A stretch of DNA of 47,143 nt from Kiritimatiellia bacterium (GTDB lineage: Bacteria > Verrucomicrobiota > Kiritimatiellia > RFP12 > UBA1067): assembly GCA_024694365.1 (NCBI GenBank), contig JAILJX010000033.1, forward strand, positions 1-47,143, in the 5' to 3' direction. This document shows positions 40,669 through 47,143 of this stretch, piece by piece (the stretch's first letter is position 1; every line of letters starts with the position of its first letter). Below the pieces are notes generated by a model. That model did no database searches. It saw only the letters and a list, made by a program, of their open reading frames with translations, and was not told the origin of the DNA. Made by a program: the position numbers and the translations under genes.

Positions 40669-42222
40669 TCACTTCTCCTTCAGCATCTCGCAGAACGCCG
40701 GAAGGTCGCCGTATCCCCTGTACCATGCCGTGTACATGATGCCTGTGGCGCCTTCGGTGGAAAGCACCAGGTCTCGCCACTTGCGCGAATACTTGAACGG
40801 AGGCTTCTCGTCGTAGTACGCCGCCGCCAGCGTGCGGAAGCCCTTCGACGCGAAGAACGGCATCGACAGATGGCTCTTCTTGTTGTACCAGCAGCAGATC
40901 ACCAGCTCCTTCGGCACCCACTTCCACGTATCCTCGAACGATCCCCGGCAGTTGTAGTACTCCTTCACGGCGTTGTGGTTCGGGTCGAGCATGTCGCTCC
41001 AGATGTACACCTCCGCGCCCGGATGCACCTTCTGTATCGTGTTGAACGCCCTCGTGATGGCCTCCGCGTAAATCTGCGCCATCGTAAGGCCCCTCGCCCT
41101 GCAAGCGGCGCAGGTGCCGCCGTTGCGGAACTCGTCCGTGGAGAGCATCCACCGCTTCGGGTGCAGTCTCTCCTCGATCCGCCGCGCCGAATCCTCCATC
41201 GCCTCGTACAGCTTCGGCTCGCTGAGGCACGTGGAGTGCTGCCTCCCATACACCACCCCCGGCGTGTAGCAGCTTAGCGACAGCCTGTCGCCCTGCTTGA
41301 TGCGGCTTCCCGGCAGGATCGCGAGCGGGCGCTCAGGCAGGTCCTGGCGCGAAAGAGGCCAGCTCAGCTTAGGCCGCCTGTAGTCGCGCCCCTCCTCGTA
41401 CGTCTCGCCGGTCGCGACGTTGCGCAGCACGCAAGGCGCCCCCGGACGCTTCAGGATCTGTCGCGGGGAGGTCTCGGCGAGCGTGAGGTTGCGCACCTCG
41501 AAGTCCCCGGCCTTCCACCCGGCCATGAACCCGATGTACATGTAGAACGTGTCGGAATCGCCGGACGAGAACGTAAGGCTGCATGGCGTCCAGTCCTGCG
41601 TGGGGCTGTATTTTACGTCGATGCATTCGCGCTCGAAGAACATCTTCACCTTCGCGTCGCGCGCTATCACCCTGAACGGACTGTCGCCCGCCAGCCCCTT
41701 CGTGCGGAACTCGAACGAGTAGCGGTAGTACCGGCGCGGCTTCACCGTCACCTTCTTGATGAGCCTCCTGTAGAATCCTTCGCGCTGGAACCCTGCGGTC
41801 CCGCTCAGGTTCGTGGCGAACGCCTGCGAGGCGTCGAACACCGCGTTCGTGCCCTCGACCACGAACGGGACGTCATCCACGGGAATTCCCTCGGCGAGGT
41901 CAAGATCGTAGTTGCCGAGCCCGCCGGAGCCAACCGCCCAGATGGCCGGGATTATCTCAATCCCCGTCTCGTCGCACGTCTCCTTTATCTTCGCGAACCG
42001 CTTATGGCGCTCGTACGGCCAGTCCCTGCATTGATCCAGCCCGCAATGGAACATCATCCCGTTCATCCCGTTCGCCTTCGCGTCGCGAACGATCTTCGTG
42101 ACCCGCTCCACGCAATTCGTCGCCAGCAGCGGATCCCAGACCCACACCCAGCGGTGCTCAAGGCTTCCGCCCATCGCACCAACGGCGATCCCCGCCGCCA
42201 CCACACTCAGCAACTTCCTCAT
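40669..42222 (-). CDS. secreted glycosidase-like protein (paralogue 2)
   Basis: 517 residues. Signal peptide MRKLLSVVAAGIAVGAMG, almost the same as in paralogue 1. Same layout: barrel start (HRWVWVWDPLLATNCVERV), CBM-like insert (YYRYSFEFRTKGLAGDSPF), barrel end with HPKRWMLSTDEFRNGGTCAACRARG and a long near-identical C-terminus. Compared with paralogue 1, the residue before the Asp-Glu pair is Thr, not Met. The N-terminal third is much less alike than the C-terminal third, which suggests local gene conversion after duplication. The substrate is unknown. Gaps to neighbours are 23 and 50 nt, in keeping with one transcript. Confidence 0.75.
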   Translation of the reverse strand: MRKLLSVVAAGIAVGAMGGSLEHRWVWVWDPLLATNCVERVTKIVRDAKANGMNGMMFHCGLDQCRDWPYERHKRFAKIKETCDETGIEIIPAIWAVGSGGLGNYDLDLAEGIPVDDVPFVVEGTNAVFDASQAFATNLSGTAGFQREGFYRRLIKKVTVKPRRYYRYSFEFRTKGLAGDSPFRVIARDAKVKMFFERECIDVKYSPTQDWTPCSLTFSSGDSDTFYMYIGFMAGWKAGDFEVRNLTLAETSPRQILKRPGAPCVLRNVATGETYEEGRDYRRPKLSWPLSRQDLPERPLAILPGSRIKQGDRLSLSCYTPGVVYGRQHSTCLSEPKLYEAMEDSARRIEERLHPKRWMLSTDEFRNGGTCAACRARGLTMAQIYAEAITRAFNTIQKVHPGAEVYIWSDMLDPNHNAVKEYYNCRGSFEDTWKWVPKELVICCWYNKKSHLSMPFFASKGFRTLAAAYYDEKPPFKYSRKWRDLVLSTEGATGIMYTAWYRGYGDLPAFCEMLKEK

Positions 42223-42245
42223 CTCTCGCAGCTCCCGGCCAACGA

Positions 42246-43340
42246 CTAATCACCGTCCAGGCTGCCGCCGGCCTCCCAGCGCGAGAACATCCTGCCGCCG
42301 TACTCCATCGACTCGATGAACTTCCGCTTCGGCACCCCTGGCTCGCACATCGTCCACGGGCACACGATGAACCCAAGTATCTGCTTCGCCGGCACGTTGG
42401 CCCTGCAGTACTCCATCACCGTCTTCAGCTCCTTCTTGGCGATGCCCTCCTCCTTCCGCGTGTAGGTGCAGCCGTCGGGGATGAAGTCGAACCCAAGCTC
42501 CCCCATCTCCTTGATGGTCACCGTGTACTCCGGATGCTTCTCGTCCACCACGCAGTTCCACGGGCACATGATCACGTCACGAGGCATGTACTTCACGAAC
42601 CTGTCGTGGTCGTGCCAGATCTTGTCGCTGAAGCACCATGGGCGGCACCCCGTCGAGCGCACCGTGTCCACGCACCGCAGGAAGTCGCGCCAGTAGATCG
42701 CTCCGCGCCTCACCACGATGTACTCGAAGCGCCCCCAGCCGCCCTGGTGACCCATCGTCTCCTCGTCGTAGCCGATGTGGAAGAACCGCGGATAGTCGAA
42801 TATCCTGGCGACGTCGCGGATCAGGTCGTCGACGGTGTCGAGGTATTCTGGGGTGGACACCTTGTGCCGCCACTCCTTCATCCATGCGTTGTGCGTGGTG
42901 GAGAAATTGAGCTTCGGTATCGGCTCAAGCCCCATCGCGCGCAGGCGGTCAAGCTCGCGCCGCATCTTGTCCACGCTCCACGTGCCCTTCACGGCGAGCT
43001 CCGGATGGCTCGGGTATGCGAGCGCCTCGCCGAGGTCTATCACCACCAGGTTGAAGCCGTTCCGCTTCACCGCGTCGACGCAGTCGCGCCACACGTCATC
43101 CTGCGCGCGCATGTAATCGCGCCTTCCCGGAACGCCGCTCCAGCGCTTCTCCGGCGGCTTGTCGCCCTGGATCGGCGTGTACACGTCGCACCACATGTTC
43201 GAGCCAAGGTGCATGAGCGCCGCCTTGATGAACGCCTTTTCGTCCGCAGGCCTCCACGCTGCCCTTGGCGCCGTTGCGCACCCCGCCATCGCGCCCGCGC
43301 CAGCGAGCGTCGCTCCACGCATGAACTCTCTTCTCGTCAT
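42246..43340 (-). CDS. Tat-exported, probably lipid-anchored GH20-like hydrolase
   Basis: 364 residues. Twin-arginine signal TRREFMRGATLAGAGAMAGC; the Cys21 context (MAGC) could serve as a lipobox. The barrel shows FNLVVIDLGEAL, PIPKLNFSTTHNAWMKEW and FFHIGYDEETM with Asp192-Glu193, the arrangement expected for a GH20-like catalytic pair, then CRPWCFSDKIWHDH and GFIVCPWTMCEPG. The size is that of a bare catalytic barrel. Homology to known hexosaminidases is remote, so the substrate is open. It lies between the large beta-helix gene and paralogue 2 in the operon. Confidence 0.75.
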   Translation of the reverse strand: MTRREFMRGATLAGAGAMAGCATAPRAAWRPADEKAFIKAALMHLGSNMWCDVYTPIQGDKPPEKRWSGVPGRRDYMRAQDDVWRDCVDAVKRNGFNLVVIDLGEALAYPSHPELAVKGTWSVDKMRRELDRLRAMGLEPIPKLNFSTTHNAWMKEWRHKVSTPEYLDTVDDLIRDVARIFDYPRFFHIGYDEETMGHQGGWGRFEYIVVRRGAIYWRDFLRCVDTVRSTGCRPWCFSDKIWHDHDRFVKYMPRDVIMCPWNCVVDEKHPEYTVTIKEMGELGFDFIPDGCTYTRKEEGIAKKELKTVMEYCRANVPAKQILGFIVCPWTMCEPGVPKRKFIESMEYGGRMFSRWEAGGSLDGD

Positions 43341-43380
43341 CTCGTATCTCCTTTTTTGTCTCTAAGCCAACGACCGGCCG

Positions 43381-46300
43381 CTACCTCACCACGAACATGG
43401 TGCCGCGCACGTACTGCAGCGTCACGTCGTTCCCGCGCACCACGTACGCCCATGGCGCAGGCGGCATCGCTCCGCTGACCGCAGGCGCGCTCAGCAGGTT
43501 GCCGCCCGAGACCGAAAGCACCTTGTACCGCGTGCCCTTCTCCAGCCCCGTGAACTCCTCGCCCTCAACCGTGAGCGGAACCCCGTCGAGATCCTGGTCG
43601 CCGATCAGCGCGATCTCCCGCCCTGCCACGATGTCCTCCACCGTCGTGCGCAAGGAGAACGACTCCGGCAGCTCCGCCGCCGACGTGTTGATGATCCTTC
43701 CGCCGCCCGCCGTGTACTCCACGGACGAGATGCGCGCCGCCTTGCCGTTCAGGTCGAGAACGCCGCCCCCGCCGAGGCTCACCGCGCTGTTCGTGGGCAC
43801 CGCCCAGTCGCAGCCCGCCTTCAACGTGCCGCCCGCAAGCACCGTGGAGCCGCCCCACGTGTTCGTGGCGTTGAGCGTAAGCGTGCCGTCGCCCGCCTTC
43901 GTGAACGATCCGGTGTTCTCGTTGTCCTCAAGCACGATCTCGCCGGCGTCGGAGGTGAGCGTCTTGTACACGTCACGTCCGTAGTAGATCGTGCCGGTGG
44001 CCGAGGTGTAGCCGCAGCCGGGTGCCGTCACGATGATGCGGTCCAGCACCATGTTGGTGGAATCGAAGTGCGCGAATGCCGAAGCGCCCATGCCGTCGCC
44101 AGTGATGATCACGCGCGGAGAGCTGATATATTTGACATCCTTGATCGGCTCCGCAAGCGCGATGGACTTCACGCCCTTGCCATAGGCCCCGCGTACCGGT
44201 GTCTTGAGCGTGATTCCCGTCTTGCCGTCCGTATCGATCGTCATGCCGCCGGCATAGACCGCCACGTTCGTCGTCCACAGAAACGAGTCTGCCGTGTTGT
44301 ATCCGAACAGGTCGCTGTTGGCCTTGCCGGCCTTGAACGTGCCGCCGTTGAAATTCACGCAAAGCACATTGTTCGTGAGGTTCTCCGTCCCGTTGTATAT
44401 CCGTGAAAGGAGGCGGATGCCGGCGCAGCGCATTACGCCGCCGTTCAGGTTGATGTTGTACCTGCCGTTTGATTGTCTTTGGGCGACGTAAATCGCGATG
44501 TCGTGCGCATCGAACAGCGCCTCCTCGCCATCAAGCGTGAAATCCACCGTCGTCCTCGGCGTGTCACCTGAACCAAAAACAATGTCGCCGCAGAAGATGT
44601 CCCATGATCCCTTCTTGATGTACAGCGTACCGTTCCCCTGGTTGCAGGTGGCCATCGATATCCCCGTCTGCTTCGTGCCCGCAGCCGCGTCAAGCCTGTT
44701 CGATACCAGCACGTGTCCGCCATACTGCGCGAAGCTGCCGTAGCCATAGCCGCCAATGATGAATTGTCCGCGCGCCTCAAGCAGCCCTCCACTCAACTCG
44801 TAGTAGCCGCAGACACTCGAAGACTGGCCCATGCCCACGCACGACGTATGGTGCCCCTTTGTGGCGCCCAGCGCCACCACCTTGCCGCCGCGCTGGTACA
44901 CTGCGCCATTGCCGCCGCTATACGAAGGAGACGAGGGGCCATACCCGCACACGAAGATGCGGTTCGAGATCACCGCGCCGTCGAGAACCTCAAGGATGCC
45001 AGGAGCGTAATAGCCGGCGAATATCGCTCCGCCGCGCGTCGGCCCGCCCCAGTCCTTGTTGTCGTAGCCGGTGTAGAAGTCGCTCTTCATCACGTCGGAG
45101 TTCTTGAGGACGGCGTTCGCGACCACGAGACGCGCCTGCTTGGTACTGTACTGGCTGATGTATAGCGTATTGGTGATGTAAAGCGTCACGTCCGCGCCGT
45201 TGTCGATGTACACCGTTGAATTGGTCGCCGTGTCGGCGTCCGGGAAGTGCAGGCGCACCTCTCCAAGCAGCATGGGATCAGGACCCGTGAGATGCGCCGT
45301 GCCCTCGCGCCAGCCGAATCCGATCGGTTCGGTGTTGCCAACACCCTCGAACTTAACCTCGCCGCGCGCGCCAAGTAAGCCAGATGCCGGAAACTCGCGG
45401 GAAAGCTGCATCTTGATCGGCCCAACGCCGTTCGTGGTGAACTCGCTCGTGAAGCGTGGGCGGCAGCTGTCTTGGAACTTGGCGCCCGTGAGGAACCTTA
45501 CGGCCGCATCCAAGGTCCAGCGCGAATAGTCGTCCGCCACGGCGAGATCGACAAATCCCACTTTCGCCGTGACCGAGGAGAAGTCCTCGTTCGGGATCGA
45601 GCCGGGATAGCCGAGAACCGTGCTGGCTTTTGCGTTGGAGTGTTCGATGAAGGTGCCGAGCGTATAGGAGTTGGCCGGGTTCAGCAGCGCCACGCGGTTC
45701 GACGATGAGCAGTATGTGTAAACCATTCCGTTGCCGGAGATCGGCCCGCTTACGCACAGCATGCAGGCGGAGGGCCAGCTGTTGCCCATTTCGTTGTTGA
45801 TGGTCAGCCGCGAATGGCCCGTAAGGTTGGTGAACGTCACCGCGCCGGCCCAGTTGGCGTGGTTGGTGCAGTAGTAGTCCGTCGCCCTCATATTGCTCGA
45901 ATGTTTCAGCCAGTTCGTGCCGGAAAGGTAGAGGGGACGCATGATTGGCTTCACGCCGCTGTAGATATAGATGGTGCCTCCGGCAAGGACGATGGGTCCA
46001 TCGCTTGGCGTAATCTGGTAGCTGGGATTTGAATGGCTCCAGGACCGGAACCACAATGCCGGCGTGCCGAGATTCGTCTTCTCAAGGTAGATTTCTCCCG
46101 TCGCGGAGACGTTGCAGGTGTCCATGAGAGTGGTCACGCCGCCGCCGATGATCTTAAGCCGGTGACCGGCGAGATTCAGCGTGTACTTCAGGAAGAAGAG
46201 TCCACCGCTTGGCACGAACATCGTCGCATCGTCATCGAGGACGATTCGGTTGATGTAGTCGTCGGTGTTCGAGATGGCTGGCAGCTCAAGCGCGCCATTC

Positions 46301-46791
46301 CGCCCAGCCGCGCCTGACCCAGCGATATGGATATAGCGGCTCGACGCCTTGCCCGCCTTGGCGGTGGATTCGAGCGTGGCACCGCTCCGCACGGTCACCC
46401 TGTACGCGCCGTTGTCCGCGCCGAACGCGTTGTTGATGCCGAAGCTCACCACGCCGGCGGCGATCTCGTAGTTGCCATTGAAGTTGGGGATCGCGGTAGT
46501 CATCGTCCAGGTGGAGGTGCCTTCCTTGATGATCGTGCCGGAGCCTGTGATCGGGAAGCTATGCGCCGTGGACGTCGCGAAACGCACCGTCGCGCCGGCG
46601 TTGATCTTCAGCGAGGTGATGTTGGCGAGGTCGGAATCAAGGCACGTCACGTCCTCGTTCGCTGGCACCTCCACGTCGCCGCTCCATGTGACGGCGCCCG
46701 CCGAAAACGCAGCGAAAACCGCCGCGAAAAGGATCGGCAGGCTGCGATCTTGCTTAAGATTGGCGCATTCGAGGCTCGTCTTTCTGGACAT
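43381..46791 (-). CDS. large secreted beta-helix protein with autotransporter-associated repeats
   Basis: 1136 residues. A late signal sequence (hydrophobic 17-33, LPILFAAVFAAFSAGAV) follows a longer charged N-terminus. The body is a long series of Gly/Asn/Ser/Thr-rich strands; the unit GTLTLNATNTWGGSTVLAGG near 980 matches the autotransporter-associated beta-strand repeat. There is no barrel domain and no PEP-CTERM. The C-terminus is VTLQYVRGTMFVVR, resembling the end of the smaller beta-helix protein. GGAG precedes the ATG, and a good promoter lies 31 bp upstream. As the first gene of the operon it probably supplies a surface fibre or matrix for the glycosidase-like products (inference). 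Confidence 0.85.
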   Translation of the reverse strand: MSRKTSLECANLKQDRSLPILFAAVFAAFSAGAVTWSGDVEVPANEDVTCLDSDLANITSLKINAGATVRFATSTAHSFPITGSGTIIKEGTSTWTMTTAIPNFNGNYEIAAGVVSFGINNAFGADNGAYRVTVRSGATLESTAKAGKASSRYIHIAGSGAAGRNGALELPAISNTDDYINRIVLDDDATMFVPSGGLFFLKYTLNLAGHRLKIIGGGVTTLMDTCNVSATGEIYLEKTNLGTPALWFRSWSHSNPSYQITPSDGPIVLAGGTIYIYSGVKPIMRPLYLSGTNWLKHSSNMRATDYYCTNHANWAGAVTFTNLTGHSRLTINNEMGNSWPSACMLCVSGPISGNGMVYTYCSSSNRVALLNPANSYTLGTFIEHSNAKASTVLGYPGSIPNEDFSSVTAKVGFVDLAVADDYSRWTLDAAVRFLTGAKFQDSCRPRFTSEFTTNGVGPIKMQLSREFPASGLLGARGEVKFEGVGNTEPIGFGWREGTAHLTGPDPMLLGEVRLHFPDADTATNSTVYIDNGADVTLYITNTLYISQYSTKQARLVVANAVLKNSDVMKSDFYTGYDNKDWGGPTRGGAIFAGYYAPGILEVLDGAVISNRIFVCGYGPSSPSYSGGNGAVYQRGGKVVALGATKGHHTSCVGMGQSSSVCGYYELSGGLLEARGQFIIGGYGYGSFAQYGGHVLVSNRLDAAAGTKQTGISMATCNQGNGTLYIKKGSWDIFCGDIVFGSGDTPRTTVDFTLDGEEALFDAHDIAIYVAQRQSNGRYNINLNGGVMRCAGIRLLSRIYNGTENLTNNVLCVNFNGGTFKAGKANSDLFGYNTADSFLWTTNVAVYAGGMTIDTDGKTGITLKTPVRGAYGKGVKSIALAEPIKDVKYISSPRVIITGDGMGASAFAHFDSTNMVLDRIIVTAPGCGYTSATGTIYYGRDVYKTLTSDAGEIVLEDNENTGSFTKAGDGTLTLNATNTWGGSTVLAGGTLKAGCDWAVPTNSAVSLGGGGVLDLNGKAARISSVEYTAGGGRIINTSAAELPESFSLRTTVEDIVAGREIALIGDQDLDGVPLTVEGEEFTGLEKGTRYKVLSVSGGNLLSAPAVSGAMPPAPWAYVVRGNDVTLQYVRGTMFVVR

Positions 46792-46821
46792 TTCGGTTCT
46801 CCGCTTGGTTCAAATGCCCGT

Positions 46822-46850
46822 AATATACCAAAACACCCCGCAAAATGCAA
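46822..46850 (-). promoter_or_regulatory. promoter of the five-gene secreted operon
   Basis: TTGCAT (46845-46850), 17-bp spacer, TATATT (46822-46827) preceded by TGG. Predicted start near 46815, giving a leader of about 24 nt with GGAG before the ATG. Confidence 0.65.
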
Positions 46851-46915
46851 CCCCCACCTCGCATTCCCACGCGGTAGGGTCACGCGTCCCGCGTGCCCGC
46901 CAGCCGCAATCTTCT

Positions 46916-47100
46916 CACACGGAGCCGCGGAGAGCACGGAGGAACCCCACAATCTCCGTGCCTCATCGCCTCCGTGTGAAAAACCCACCGCAACGGTCAC
47001 GACGGCTATACAACAAGCGAAGCGAGCATTGCGGAGCAATGTCGCTAGAGGGGTGCGCAACACATTCCCTCACTCCTCATTCTCACACGGAGGCACGGAG
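46916..47100. repeat. dispersed CACGGAG-type intergenic repeats with a nested hairpin
   Basis: CACACGGAG (46916-46924) pairs with CTCCGTGTG (46970-46978), and GCACGGAG (46934-46941) pairs with CTCCGTGC (46954-46961), forming a nested stem-loop followed by AAAAA on the plus strand. A further copy, CACACGGAGGCACGGAG, lies at 47084-47100. The motif is repetitive and non-coding. The 46851-47143 stretch holds no credible gene. Confidence 0.7.
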
Positions 47101-47143
47101 ACACGGAGATCGGGTGCGTCCCCATTCACGATGCGCCTAATCA

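Overview
The window reads as a chromosomal segment from a Gram-negative, GC-rich, probably anaerobic carbohydrate degrader of the PVC superphylum. A Kiritimatiellota/Lentisphaerota-type gut or sediment bacterium is my best guess. This rests on gene content only: LPS and outer-membrane genes (LptE, a BamD-like protein, an LpxC-like protein), a sodium-pumping oxaloacetate decarboxylase, a flavodiiron protein, a Tat-exported sulfatase, several glycosidases, and large secreted beta-helix proteins with autotransporter-type repeats. Every protein gene I accept lies on the minus strand; the only plus-strand gene is tRNA-Glu.

Layout by increasing coordinate (transcription runs right to left). 1-6.2 kb: secreted glycan degradation, with a partial repeat protein, a GH20 hexosaminidase, a Tat sulfatase and a GH36 alpha-galactosidase, each with its own promoter. 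6.3-8.5 kb: a secreted C10 cysteine peptidase translationally coupled to a Met/Gly/Pro-rich exported protein. 8.8-14.6 kb: a tightly packed operon argB-argD-deoA, then a remarkable fusion of a GspG pseudopilin with a truncated GH2 glycosidase, then a HAD phosphatase. 14.7-19.5 kb: an accessory island with 22-bp iteron-like repeats, a remnant of a formylglycine-generating-enzyme gene, and a two-gene segment (primase-polymerase/ATPase plus an HTH protein). That segment is bounded by two inverted arrays, each of four 11-bp units. 19.7-24.5 kb: an operon of a flavodiiron protein, a GAF-AAA+-Fis sigma-54 activator, a membrane protein and rpoN. 24.5-27.6 kb: a bioW-bioF fusion and dprA. 27.6-31.8 kb: tRNA-Glu, a TPR protein, a stand-alone RAM protein, lptE, a bamD-like gene and a DEDDh exonuclease. 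31.8-36.6 kb: an lpxC-like gene coupled to oadB, oadA and oadG. 36.7 kb: tRNA-Pro(CGG). 36.8-46.8 kb: a five-gene secreted operon with two paralogous glycosidase-like proteins, one Tat lipoprotein glycosidase-like protein and two beta-helix repeat proteins. 46.9-47.1 kb: intergenic repeats.

The strongest candidates for something new are the inverted-array element at 15.2-19.5 kb, the pseudopilin-GH2 fusion at 9.4-11.3 kb, and the duplicated glycosidase/beta-helix operon at 36.8-46.8 kb. Functional calls come from motif recognition by eye; no database search was run.
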